Below, in pieces: positions 32,920 through 40,732 of a stretch of 64,000 nt of DNA (position 1 is the first letter of the stretch; each line of letters opens with the position of its first letter). This stretch comes from Pleomorphomonas diazotrophica (GTDB taxonomy: Bacteria; Pseudomonadota; Alphaproteobacteria; Rhizobiales; Pleomorphomonadaceae). The stretch is from positions 1 to 64,000 of the forward strand of contig NZ_PJNW01000015.1 in assembly GCF_002844595.1 (NCBI RefSeq). Reading direction: 5' to 3'. Both the position numbers and the translations under genes were made by a program. Below the pieces are notes generated by a model. The model did no database searches and was not told the origin of the DNA. It saw only the letters and a list, made by a program, of their open reading frames with translations.

Positions 32920-33695
32920 CCCCCTTTCTCACTCTGGAGGGTCGCCGCGCCCTGATCACCGGCGGCACCTCGGGCGCCGGCGCCGCGACCGTGGCGCTGT
33001 TCAAGGCGCTCGGCGCCCGCGTGCTGACCACCGCCCGCACCAGGCCGGCGGACTTCTCGGGCGCCGCATTCGTCGAAGCCGACCTGACCACCAAAGCGGG
33101 GGTTCAAACCGTCGTCGATGCGGTCAATCGGGAGCTCGGCGGGCTTGATATCCTGGTGAACGTCCTGGGCGGCTCCTCGGCCCCGTCAGGCGGCTTTTCC
33201 GTTCTCACCGACGAGGAATGGGACAAGGAATTCAACCTCAACTTCTTTCCGGCGGTCAGGCTCGATCGCGCTCTCCTCCCGGCGATGATCGCCCAGGGAA
33301 GCGGCGTCGTCATCCACGTCACCTCGATCCAGAGAAACCTGCCGCTGCCGGAGGCGACGACCGGCTACGCCTCGGCAAAGGCGGCGCTCAACACCTACAG
33401 CAAGAGCCTCTCCAAGGAGGTTTCGCCCAAGGGGGTACGAGTGGTGCGGGTCTCTCCCGGCTGGATCGCCGATCGGGGCTCCAACGGCCTTGCGCTGCGC
33501 ATCGCCGAGCAAGCCGGCATCAGTTATGACGACGCGGTGCAGGTGATCATGCGCTCCCTCGGCGGCATACCGCTCGGACGGCCGGCCGCGCCGCAAGAGG
33601 TCGCCGACCTCATCGCCTTCCTCGCCTCGGACCGGGCCTCATCGATCACCGGGTCGGAGCACGTGATCGACGGAGGCACCGTTCCGACCAGTTGA
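32916..33695 (+). CDS. SDR family oxidoreductase
   Basis: The 259-residue SDR has [18 protein letters not shown] as cofactor loop, VNVLGGSS in the NNAG position, [30 protein letters not shown] with catalytic S, Y and K, and [12 protein letters not shown] at the end. The VLGG variant and DGG end are typical of one SDR subgroup often paired with SnoaL-like proteins. It overlaps the upstream gene by four bases. The reaction is unknown. Confidence 0.92.
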   Translation: MTPFLTLEGRRALITGGTSGAGAATVALFKALGARVLTTARTRPADFSGAAFVEADLTTKAGVQTVVDAVNRELGGLDILVNVLGGSSAPSGGFSVLTDEEWDKEFNLNFFPAVRLDRALLPAMIAQGSGVVIHVTSIQRNLPLPEATTGYASAKAALNTYSKSLSKEVSPKGVRVVRVSPGWIADRGSNGLALRIAEQAGISYDDAVQVIMRSLGGIPLGRPAAPQEVADLIAFLASDRASSITGSEHVIDGGTVPTS

Positions 33696-33784
33696 GGCCG
33701 GGGTGCGTTCGGCCCCGCATGACCTGTCTGGGAGGGGGCTGGTGTGAGGCTCCCGTGGACCTGAATGCCCCGCCGCCTTCAGCC

Positions 33785-33860
33785 GCTTTGCGGCCACGAG
33801 GGCATCGCGCTCCTCCGAGAAGAGCGGCCGATCGTCTCCATTTGCAGGGTGTACCAGGGA
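33785..33860 (+). pseudogene. Fragment resembling the end of the 30437 gene
   Basis: One frame reads GHEGIALLREERPIVSICRV, matching GHEGIALVRDGRPVVYVRAV at the end of the protein encoded at 30437-30751. Nothing upstream in this gap resembles the rest of that gene. It appears to be a relic of a partial duplication, now followed by repeat DNA. Confidence 0.6.
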
Positions 33861-34130
33861 GGGGCGGATGAGGATCGTATCAGGCTCCCGAGGCACGGAA
33901 CGCTAGGCCGACCGATCATGCTCGGGAGCGCTATATCGGCCGATCGCTCCATCCTGCCTGAGGTCCTCGCCTGCGCGAGGATGACAGGAAACTGATATAA
34001 ATATAGTTAGCGTGTAGCTCTTCGCTCCCCGACCTATCTCCCCTTACTATCAGGCTGTCATCCTCGCGCAGGCGAGGACCTCAGGACGAGAGGGCGACGC
34101 GGGTTATATCAGGCTCCCGATGCAGGGAGA
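33860..34130. repeat. Family B repeat: right-end fragment plus a complete unit
   Basis: A right-end fragment (GATCGTATCAGGCTCCCG) at about 33871-33890 is followed by a full unit at 33921-34124 with arms GAGGTCCTCGCCTGCGCGAG and its inverse at 34056, and a spacer with CTGATATAAATATAG. The gap between the SDR and kinase-like genes (33696-34207) contains only this and the fragment described separately. Confidence 0.75.
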
Positions 34131-34207
34131 GCAATCGGGTAGCCGATATCCGCAAGTTGACGCCTACGCCAGAAGCGACAGATCGGAAGCTGGTTCTGGG
34201 GCTATGC

Positions 34208-34750
34208 TCATCTTTTGGACGCGGTATTTAAGGGCAGAGGTTCCCAGCCACAGTCGGCAATGATCTGTATCGTGGTATCCGCAAGAGACTGATCGGGACC
34301 GATAAGTGTTTCGTCAACACCCCTCAGCCCATCATCTTCTCGCCACCACTGCCGCATCTCGCTCTCACCGAAGTCGCCAGCATTCGGCTTTGTGTTGTGC
34401 CTTTTCAGTGTCTCCTGGAATGGAATTTTGTAACGATAGCACCGTGTAATACCTTGATGATCGGAAATCAGTCTCCTCAGCATGTCGCCGTAGATGTCGT
34501 TCTGCAGGATGCCCTCAACGATCACACTGAGCCTGCGATCGAGAGCGAAATGGGCTGAGATTTCCATATAGTCCGCCGCCATCGATGGCTTCGTGTCGGG
34601 AACATGCAGGATGTTCCGCCGGAGCACATCCTGTCCGATGATGGCTACACCACGAGGAAGACTGCTGCGAATTGCCGCTGCCAGCGCAGATTTCCCGCTT
34701 CCCGAGTTCCCCCGGATGACAATAAGCCGAGTTTGACTGTTGCCCATCAT
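34208..34750 (-). CDS. P-loop kinase-like protein
   Basis: The 180-residue protein has a Walker A (IVIRGNSGSGKSALAAAIRSSL), a DVLRR segment after the second strand as in polynucleotide and zeta-toxin-like kinases, VIVEGILQNDIYGDML (Walker B region), and a lid-like RYKIPFQETLKRHNTKP. It should phosphorylate a small molecule or nucleic acid, but which one is unclear. ATG 34750 or 34747 is the start, after GGAGGG; the longer frame upstream runs into a LysR gene fragment and is not coding. Codon use is less GC-rich than its neighbours, suggesting transfer. Confidence 0.8.
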   Translation of the reverse strand: MMGNSQTRLIVIRGNSGSGKSALAAAIRSSLPRGVAIIGQDVLRRNILHVPDTKPSMAADYMEISAHFALDRRLSVIVEGILQNDIYGDMLRRLISDHQGITRCYRYKIPFQETLKRHNTKPNAGDFGESEMRQWWREDDGLRGVDETLIGPDQSLADTTIQIIADCGWEPLPLNTASKR

Positions 34751-34779
34751 TTCGCGGTTGCCCTCCCGCGCCCCAGATC

Positions 34780-34895
34780 TACTTGGGCACGGCGCCATCG
34801 GTAACCCCCCAAGCTCCATGGCCGCCAGCCGCTCGCTGCCAAGCCGCGCCACCGTCTCAAAAAAGCGCAGGGCCGGGAGGCGATCGGGGGGGCGC
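34780..34895 (-). pseudogene. Fragment of a LysR regulator gene (HTH end)
   Basis: The minus strand matches the first 40 codons of the LysR gene at 29387-30286 (compare CTCCATGGCCGCCAGCCGC here with CTCCATGGCCGCGAGCCGC there). It retains ARLGSERLAAMELG, then loses frame. There is no effector domain. The fragment lies directly upstream of the kinase-like gene on the same strand. Confidence 0.7.
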
Positions 34896-34938
34896 CATCT
34901 GCCCTACTTGGGTTTCTAAAGGGCGTTCAAATGGTGGA

Positions 34939-35556
34939 CTAAAACGCATCTCCTGCCAAAGTGTATGTGAAAATTACCTGAAAGAACGTCATGACAGTTG
35001 GTACTATAATAATAGTTTTTCCTAAATAGTATGAAAGCAGAGCGGGTAGCCTGAACTTCAAATCCGATACATTAAGTACCCGGTAGAGCTCTCCCATTGG
35101 ATCTGCCAAGCTATTCGGATCGACCTCGCTCCTCCCATTATACGAAAACATGGGTGCGTCTTTAGCGAGCGGTTCGGTTTCGGTTCCTCGCTCGATTAGT
35201 TTTTGCAAGTATTCGAAATTTCGAGGCTGGCAGAAATAGGCCTTCTCAGCTTCAAAGAAGCCGGCCGCAGAATCATACTTCTTGATCAGTGTCGGACACC
35301 TCAGTCCATACAGAGCCGCACCTATGGCGATCGAGCAGCAGCCCAAATACAGTAAAAGGAGACGCAGCGACGGGCCACAACTCCGTGGTCGGCAAAAATC
35401 GGTATGTAGGCTAAGGAATTGAACGATTTCCCTGTTGAATAGCAGAAGATAGCCGACCAATGGCACCGCGATGGTCGCCTTGGCGATTGGTGAATTTCCC
35501 AATCCCCGCAATACGCTCCATCTTGAGCGATGTTCAAGCCATGCAACTATCCTCAT
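34939..35556 (-). CDS. Membrane protein of unknown function
   Basis: The protein (205 residues from ATG 35556) has three likely membrane segments: IAKATIAVPLVGYLLLFNREIVQFL, LRLLLLYLGCCSIAIGAALYGL and a C-terminal TIIIVPTVMTFFQVIFTYTLA. Between the second and third lies a cytoplasmic or periplasmic domain with YDSAAGFFEAEKAYFCQPRNFEYLQKLIERGTE. No family was recognised. The gene is AT-richer than average and sits between repeat-rich gaps, which suggests a transferred patch with the kinase-like gene. The start is uncertain, since no good ribosome site is visible. Confidence 0.65.
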   Translation of the reverse strand: MRIVAWLEHRSRWSVLRGLGNSPIAKATIAVPLVGYLLLFNREIVQFLSLHTDFCRPRSCGPSLRLLLLYLGCCSIAIGAALYGLRCPTLIKKYDSAAGFFEAEKAYFCQPRNFEYLQKLIERGTETEPLAKDAPMFSYNGRSEVDPNSLADPMGELYRVLNVSDLKFRLPALLSYYLGKTIIIVPTVMTFFQVIFTYTLAGDAF

Positions 35557-36230
35557 TCCGCGACACGTCCTTCGGATTGCTCTCGGTTCCCCAACTCGAT
35601 ATCGCCGCTCAGGCACCAGAGTCGAGGCCGATTAGACGAAGGTCTATGGAGCATAGGCTATGTCGGCCGCTTCGCCTTCTCGTCTTGAGGTCCACCTGAG
35701 TTCACGCGTGAACTCAAGAGGCCTTTACGAGGGTGACAATTCATTGATATGTAACAATGAGATAGGTCGTTTCGCTTGGTGTGGTGTGGTTGCGGGCGCT
35801 AGTGGGGCGTCTGCTTTGTCGGATGGGTATGCTCTCGGGTTATCCGATTGAAACGTATGTATAAATTGTCATCCTTGCGCAGGCGAGGACCTCGGGCAGG
35901 ACGAAGCGCTAGGTTGCTATCGGGCGCCCTTGTTTCTTAGTGCTCTATATGGGCCGGTGCGCCCCTTTCTGCCTGAGGTCCTCGCCTGCGTGAGGATGAC
36001 AGGAAGTTGATATAAAACGGGTGGTTAGCGTGGTGTTCTTCGCTCACCGGCCTGTTTCCTCGTTCCCATCACGCTGCCATTCTGGCGAAGGCGGCTTGAA
36101 CTCACGAGTGAGTTCAAGGTGGATCTCGGGACGGGAAGGTGAAGGAGGGCGTATCAGGCTCTTGAGGCAAAGAGCGCGGTATCCGTCGATCGCTCCATCC
36201 TGCTCGAGGTCCCCGCCTTTATCACCGGCC
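35557..36230. repeat. Gap with two family B units and a partial third
   Basis: Units at about 35648-35932 and 35940-36168, plus an arm at 36172-36222. The first has the nested palindrome TGAGTTCACGCGTGAACTCA at 35697-35716 in its forward arm; the second has one at 36095-36118 in its reverse arm. The 130-bp spacer of the first unit is unlike the usual 70-bp spacer. No gene is seen. Confidence 0.8.
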
Positions 36231-36605
36231 TCACGTGTCCGCCCGGAGCTTGAAGGCGTAGGCCAGGGTGGCGATCACGCCGGCCGCCACCGCCGCGGTG
36301 CCCAGGGCGATGGCGGTGTCGATCTCGGCGAAGGCCCAGAGCCCGGCATAGGTGAGGCCGCTCAGCACCATGGACCAGCCGGCGAAGCGGTTCATCCGCT
36401 GGGCGCAGGCGCTGGGCGCCACCGCCTTGGGCGCACGATTTCCGAAATAGGCGATCATCAGGCCGTTGACGCCGATGACCAGACGCAGCGTGGTGTCCTG
36501 GTCGATGTGACCCTGCTGCCGCGCGAAGCTGGCGCCCAGCGCCAAGAGGATGATGGCGCCGGCCCAGGCGAGGCCGGGACGAAGGTCGTGGATGAGGTCT
36601 TTCAT
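36231..36605 (-). CDS. Four-helix membrane protein of unknown function, in operon with SdpR-like regulator
   Basis: The 124-residue protein has four hydrophobic segments: LAWAGAIILLALGASFA, TTLRLVIGVNGLMIAYFG, WSMVLSGLTYAGLWAFA and IALGTAAVAAGVIATLAYAF. It begins four bases before the end of the SdpR-like gene (ATGA overlap). In Bacillus, SdpR is paired with SdpI, a membrane immunity and signal protein; this protein could play a comparable signalling role, but no sequence match to SdpI was seen. I recall similar proteins being labelled as ammonium transporters, which the length does not support. Confidence 0.7.
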   Translation of the reverse strand: MKDLIHDLRPGLAWAGAIILLALGASFARQQGHIDQDTTLRLVIGVNGLMIAYFGNRAPKAVAPSACAQRMNRFAGWSMVLSGLTYAGLWAFAEIDTAIALGTAAVAAGVIATLAYAFKLRADT

Positions 36606-36898
36606 CGCTGCGGCTCCATCTTGCCGGGCGCCTGCTCGACGCCGAGGCCAAAGGACTGCGCGAAGCCCAGCAGCGCCTCTTCCAGCACCGAGAGCTTCAA
36701 ATGATAGATGACGGACTTGCCCGCCTTCTCGGCGTGGACGAGGTCGGCCTCCCTCAGCACGGCGAAATGGGCGGACATGGTGGGCTTCGACACGTCGAAA
36801 TGGTCCGACAGCTCGCCGGCGCTCATCGGCCCGTTGCGCAGGAGCTGCAGCACGCGGCGGCGAGTCGGATCCGAAAGGGCCTTGAACACCTGGCTCAT
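36602..36898 (-). CDS. ArsR/SdpR family autorepressor
   Basis: The 98-residue winged-helix protein begins MSQVFKALSDPTRRRVLQLLRNGPMSAGELSDHF and has the DVSKPTMSAHFAVLREADLVHAEKAGKSVIYHL recognition helix and wing, the pattern of SdpR-type regulators. No metal-binding cysteines are present, so it is not a metal sensor. ATG 36898 lies ten bases from an AT-rich palindrome that is its likely operator. It is translationally coupled to the downstream membrane protein, which may sequester it, as in SdpRI. Confidence 0.9.
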   Translation of the reverse strand: MSQVFKALSDPTRRRVLQLLRNGPMSAGELSDHFDVSKPTMSAHFAVLREADLVHAEKAGKSVIYHLKLSVLEEALLGFAQSFGLGVEQAPGKMEPQR

Positions 36899-36905
36899 GG
36901 TTTTA

Positions 36906-36919
36906 TAATTAGCTAAATA
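36906..36919. promoter_or_regulatory. AT-rich palindrome upstream of SdpR-like gene
   Basis: The perfect core TTAGCTAA (36909-36916) is embedded in TATAATTAGCTAAATAT just upstream of the start codon. AT content contrasts with surroundings, and the position suits both an operator and a -10 region. Confidence 0.5.
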
Positions 36920-36969
36920 TCGAAATGAGTCAAGACTGGTCGGCTGGGCACATTCCATCCCTCATTCCC

Positions 36970-37872
36970 TCACCCCATCATCCCCGGCAACCCCGCCGCC
37001 AGCGCATCCACCGCGACCCGCACCTTGAGCGGCAGGTGGGGCGTGCGGAGCCAGAGGGCATGGGCGGGGTAGAGGTGGGGTGGCTGGTCGGGGAGGAGGG
37101 GGATGAGCTTGCTCTGGCGGACGCGCTCGGCGATCAGCCAGGAGGGGAGCCAGGCGAGGCCCATGCCTGCGGCTGCGGCCTCGGCGATGGCGTCGAGGTC
37201 GTCGAGCTTCATCCGGCTCTGCGGCAGGATCTCCAGCGGCGGCTCGCCCTCGCGCGGGAACAGCCAGGGCTGGAGGCGGAAGCCGGCGCGGCGGTAGAGG
37301 ATGGCGCGATGGGCGCCGAGATCGTCGATCCCTGACGGATGCCCATGGTCGCGGAGATAGGCCGGCGACGCACAGACGACCATGCGCTGAAAGGCCAGGC
37401 GACGCCCCACTACGCCCGAGTGGTCGGCGAGGTCGCCGGTGCGGATGGCGAGGTCGTAGCCGTCCTCGGCCAGGTCGGCGAAGCGGTCGCCGAACGACAG
37501 TTCCAGCTCCAGCGCCGGGTGCTGGCGCTGGAGTTCCGTCAGGATGGGCAGCACGCAGTATCGGCCGAAATGGGTGGGCATGGTCACGCGCAGCCGGCCG
37601 CGCGGCTCGGATGCATGGTCGGCGGCCAGCGCGTCGGCGGCCTCCGCCTCGGCGAGAACGACGCGGCAGCGCTCGTAATAGGCGCGCCCGAGGTCGGTGA
37701 GGCTCTGGCGCCGCGTGGTGCGGTTGAGTAGACGGGCGCCGAGCCGCTCCTCCAGCTGCCGGACGTGCTTGCCCACCATGGGGGCAGAGAGGTCGAGCGC
37801 GCTGGCGGCGGCGGCGAAGGAGCCGAGATCGACCGCCTTGACGAAGACGGCCATGCTGGCGAGGCGGTCCAA
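36970..37872 (-). CDS. LysR family transcriptional regulator
   Basis: The 300-residue protein has the LysR HTH (MAVFVKAVDLGSFAAAASALDLSAPMVGKHVRQLEERLGARLLNRTTRR) and an effector domain with RGRLRVTMPTHFGRYCVLPILTEL. It starts with TTG 37872, which has AGGAG eight bases upstream; the next in-frame ATG is six codons in. It is divergent from the quinone oxidoreductase gene at 37975, a common pairing in which the regulator represses the reductase until an inducer is present. Confidence 0.92.
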   Translation of the reverse strand: MDRLASMAVFVKAVDLGSFAAAASALDLSAPMVGKHVRQLEERLGARLLNRTTRRQSLTDLGRAYYERCRVVLAEAEAADALAADHASEPRGRLRVTMPTHFGRYCVLPILTELQRQHPALELELSFGDRFADLAEDGYDLAIRTGDLADHSGVVGRRLAFQRMVVCASPAYLRDHGHPSGIDDLGAHRAILYRRAGFRLQPWLFPREGEPPLEILPQSRMKLDDLDAIAEAAAAGMGLAWLPSWLIAERVRQSKLIPLLPDQPPHLYPAHALWLRTPHLPLKVRVAVDALAAGLPGMMG

Positions 37873-37974
37873 ATTCGGAACTCCTGGTTTCGAGAGTCGC
37901 GATTGTCAGCCAATTTATCGCGGTTTCCGCCGTGGGCATACTCCATTCGGTCTCAGGTCTTTGGAGTGTTCCAG

Positions 37975-38964
37975 ATGGCGCGCATCATCCGCTTTCACGA
38001 TTTCGGCGGCCCCGAGGTCTTGCGCATCGAGGAGATCGACCCTCCGAGGCCCGGCCCGGGCGAGGTGCAGATCGCCGTCAAGGCGCTGGGCCTCAATCGG
38101 GCGGAGGCGTTGATGCGCGCCGGCCGCTACATCGAGAGGCCCGCCCTGCCGTCCGGCCTCGGGCTGGAGGCGGCGGGCATCGTCACGCGGGTCGGCGACG
38201 GCGTCAGCGGGCTGGCGCCGGGCGACGCCGTCAGTGTGGTGCCGCCCATCTCCCAGGCGCGATATCCCGCCTATGGCGAGGCCGCCACCTTCCCGGCGGC
38301 GCATGTGGTCAGGCACCCGGCCTTTCTCGACTGGACGACGGCGGCGGCCGTCTGGATGGCCTATCTCACCGCCTATGGCGCGCTGATCGACATCGCCCGG
38401 CTCGGCCCCGGCGAGGCGGTGGCCATCACCGCGGCCTCAAGCAGCGTGGGCCTCGCGGCGATCCAGACCGCCAACCGGGTGGGCGCGACGCCCATCGCCG
38501 TCACCAGGACCTCGGCCAAGCGGCAGGCCCTGCTGGACGCCGGCGCCGCGCATGTCGTCTCCATCGCCGAGGGCGGCTTGGACACGCGGCTCGCCGCCCT
38601 CAGCGGGGCGGACGGGTTGCGCCTTGCCTTCGACGCGGTCGGCGGCCCGATGGTTGAGCCGCTGGCGGCGGCCCTGGCGCCCGGCGGCATCCTCATCGAG
38701 TATGGCGGGCTGAGCCCGGAGCCGACGCCCTTCCCACTGTTCACGGTGCTGAGCAAGACGCTGACGCTGCGCGGCTACCTGGTGCACGAGATCATCCGCG
38801 ACGCCGCGCGCCTTGAGGCGGCCAAGGCCTTCGTTCTCGACGGCCTTGCTGCCGGCGCGCTCAGGCCGGTGATCGCCAGGGTGTTCGCCTTCGACGAGAT
38901 CGTCGAGGCGCATCGCTACCTGGAGGCCGGCGATCAGCTGGGAAAGATCGTGGTGACGGTGTAG
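37975..38964 (+). CDS. Zinc-type alcohol dehydrogenase-like quinone oxidoreductase
   Basis: The 329-residue MDR protein starts MARIIRFHDFGGPEVLRIEE, then the GroES-like domain with LGLNRAEALMRAGRY and LGLEAAGIVTRVGDGV, and a Rossmann domain with VAITAASSSVGLAAIQTANRVG. It lacks the catalytic zinc cysteines, as expected for the quinone reductase (QOR) class, which transfers electrons from NADPH. ATG 37975 follows TTGGAGTG. An inverted pair ACTCCA/TGGAGT lies in the promoter it shares with the divergent LysR gene. Confidence 0.9.
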   Translation: MARIIRFHDFGGPEVLRIEEIDPPRPGPGEVQIAVKALGLNRAEALMRAGRYIERPALPSGLGLEAAGIVTRVGDGVSGLAPGDAVSVVPPISQARYPAYGEAATFPAAHVVRHPAFLDWTTAAAVWMAYLTAYGALIDIARLGPGEAVAITAASSSVGLAAIQTANRVGATPIAVTRTSAKRQALLDAGAAHVVSIAEGGLDTRLAALSGADGLRLAFDAVGGPMVEPLAAALAPGGILIEYGGLSPEPTPFPLFTVLSKTLTLRGYLVHEIIRDAARLEAAKAFVLDGLAAGALRPVIARVFAFDEIVEAHRYLEAGDQLGKIVVTV

Positions 38965-38992
38965 CCCGGCCGCGTCACGCCGCCTTCCCCGG

Positions 38993-39268
38993 TCAGGAGT
39001 AGGGGCTGGGGGCGCATGGTCCGCAGCTCGGCGGCGAGCAGCTCGGCGAGCAGTAGGGTTCGCAGGCGGGATCGCAGGGACCACAGGGCGCGCATGCCGG
39101 CTGGCACATGGGATCGCACGAACTCGGCTCGCACACCGGATCGCAGACGCTGTCCGGGCCGCAGGGGTCGCACGGGTTGCAGGTCGGGTCGCATTTGTCC
39201 GGTTCGCAGCCGGCGATGAGCATGGGACGCGCTGGATCGGTCAAGAGTTCAAACTTGTAACTCGGCAT
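38993..39268 (-). CDS. Cys-X-Pro-repeat protein, candidate radical SAM-modified RiPP precursor
   Basis: The 91-residue protein has a 20-residue cysteine-free N-terminus (MPSYKFELLTDPARPMLIAG) followed by a region with 17 cysteines, every one followed by X-Pro (CEP, CDP, CNP, CGP, CQP, CAP, CSP). Cysteines are three to six residues apart. There is no signal peptide. A strong AAGGAG precedes ATG 39268, and the gene lies 37 bp after a radical SAM/SPASM enzyme with an N-terminal peptide-binding-like region. Leader plus repetitive core plus maturase is the layout of ribosomal peptides with thioether or similar crosslinks. An unmodified metal-binding protein is the main alternative. No known family was recognised. 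Confidence 0.75.
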   Translation of the reverse strand: MPSYKFELLTDPARPMLIAGCEPDKCDPTCNPCDPCGPDSVCDPVCEPSSCDPMCQPACAPCGPCDPACEPYCSPSCSPPSCGPCAPSPYS

Positions 39269-39305
39269 GATCCGTCTCCTTCCGGTGTTGGTCTTCCTCT
39301 TCCTC

Positions 39306-39361
39306 TCAAGACGCAGCTCCAGCCGGAAAACCGGCTCCCAGCTTGGCTGGAGTTGCTTTCA
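39306..39361. repeat. Family A repeat, copy 2, forming the end of the radical SAM gene
   Basis: The variant TCAAGACGCAGCTCCAGCCG, then GAAAACCGGCTCCCAGCTTG and GCTGGAGTTGC keeps the family A stem (GCAGCTCCAGCC/GGCTGGAGTTGC) with compensating changes in both arms. The minus strand through it encodes the final residues ATPAKLGAGFPAGAAS and stop of the maturase. Confidence 0.75.
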
Positions 39362-40556
39362 GTGTGGCAATGAATGCGTCTGGTGCGGTCCATGTGCCGG
39401 TTTCCGGCGCGTAGGTGCAGTACCAGGGCTTGGCAAACCTGCCGGCGCCGCAGGCGTCGGGGCGGCAGTCGAAGCAGAAATAGCGGTATTCGCAGGCGGC
39501 GCAGCTTTCGACGCGGTCCTTGGTCAGGTGCCGGATGCCGGGATCGAGGATGTCGGCAAGCGCTGATGACCTGAGGTTGCCGTGGCTGAAGCGCCGTTCC
39601 ATGACGCAGGGAAAGACCTCCAGGTGGCAATCGATGTAGATGCTGCGGGCAAAGCAGTTGTGCCCCTTCGACTTCGCGCGAACATCGGTGAGGGACTGGG
39701 TGCGGCGGAAGTTGTCCTGGGTGATGAGCTTGCGTCTCAGCATGGCGTCGTCATAGAGCGTGAGGTCCGCCCGCCCGGTCAGCCGCACCAGATCGCGCTT
39801 GTCGACCGCATAGGCATCGCTCCGGCCCGCGTCGATCCCGGCGATTTCCACGCCGCAGGTCCGGTATTTCACGCCGTGGGCGCGAAGCAGCTCGATGGCG
39901 CGGGTGGTGCGCCTGAATGACCCGCGGGTGCGGGTCATCCGGTCATGCTGGGCCTCGTCACCCGAATGGAGCGACAGCGCGACGCTGACGCCCAAGGCCT
40001 TGAACTCCCTGACGAGGGGCTCCTTCAGCAAGGTCGCGTTGGTGAACACCTCGACGGCATCGAGGCGATCGCGGTACTCACGGATCCAGGCCGTCAGCCT
40101 CGACCCGAGCAGCAGGGGTTCGCCGCCGATGAACTGGACGTTGCGGATGCCGTAATCGCCGAGGCGGCGCATGGCGAGGCGGAGGTCCTCCTCGGCCATG
40201 TCGTCGCCGCTGGTTGGGCAGGAGCCCTCGTAACAATGCAGGCAGCGCATGTTGCAGCGCTGGGTGACTTCGATCCATGCGAAGTCCACGCGCCGATCGC
40301 CCAAGGGCGAGGTCTCAAGACTATCGAGAGAACAGGGCTCGTCGACGGCCCGAAGAAGGCCGGCCACTCCCAGTTGTTCGATCAGGCCGGTCTCGTCGGC
40401 CGCGAGCCCGTCGTCGCCTTGGCCCGCGAGCCGCTGGAGAAGGCGGAGCGTGTCGTTGTTGATGTGGTAGACCGCGCCGCTGCCGCCGTGGAAAAGGCAA
40501 TGGCTCACCGCGCCCAGAATGAGGTGAACCTGTTGATCGAGCCGATAGAAGCTCAT
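39306..40556 (-). CDS. Radical SAM/SPASM domain peptide maturase
   Basis: The 416-residue enzyme has the radical SAM motif C101-NMR-C105-LH-C108 for the first 4Fe-4S cluster, GGEP at 144-147 for SAM binding, and a C-terminal SPASM region (C301, C310, C317, then C352, C355, C361, C364, C369, C380) for auxiliary clusters. Residues 1-75 form a compact helix/strand region (HCLFHGGSGAVYHINNDTLRLL) resembling a PqqD-like RiPP recognition element. It probably modifies the cysteine-rich protein encoded next. The last ~17 residues and the stop come from a family A repeat. A weak ribosome site precedes ATG 40556. Confidence 0.92.
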   Translation of the reverse strand: MSFYRLDQQVHLILGAVSHCLFHGGSGAVYHINNDTLRLLQRLAGQGDDGLAADETGLIEQLGVAGLLRAVDEPCSLDSLETSPLGDRRVDFAWIEVTQRCNMRCLHCYEGSCPTSGDDMAEEDLRLAMRRLGDYGIRNVQFIGGEPLLLGSRLTAWIREYRDRLDAVEVFTNATLLKEPLVREFKALGVSVALSLHSGDEAQHDRMTRTRGSFRRTTRAIELLRAHGVKYRTCGVEIAGIDAGRSDAYAVDKRDLVRLTGRADLTLYDDAMLRRKLITQDNFRRTQSLTDVRAKSKGHNCFARSIYIDCHLEVFPCVMERRFSHGNLRSSALADILDPGIRHLTKDRVESCAACEYRYFCFDCRPDACGAGRFAKPWYCTYAPETGTWTAPDAFIATLKATPAKLGAGFPAGAAS

Positions 40557-40732
40557 GGCGCGTCATCCAGCGGACAACCGTTTTCGCCAAGACGTGGAGC
40601 CGTCCCGAGAGGCTCCCTTGCGCGAGATCGGCAATCATACGCCGCCACACGCACGGGCTGAATTTCCAAATACTACTGATGAACTTAGGGATGTAGCACG
40701 AAGACAGAGATATCGTGCCTGCCGTCCTCCAC

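Noticed and set aside
33765-33995. 76-codon plus-strand frame
   Set aside because: It runs from a gene fragment into family B repeat sequence; not a gene.
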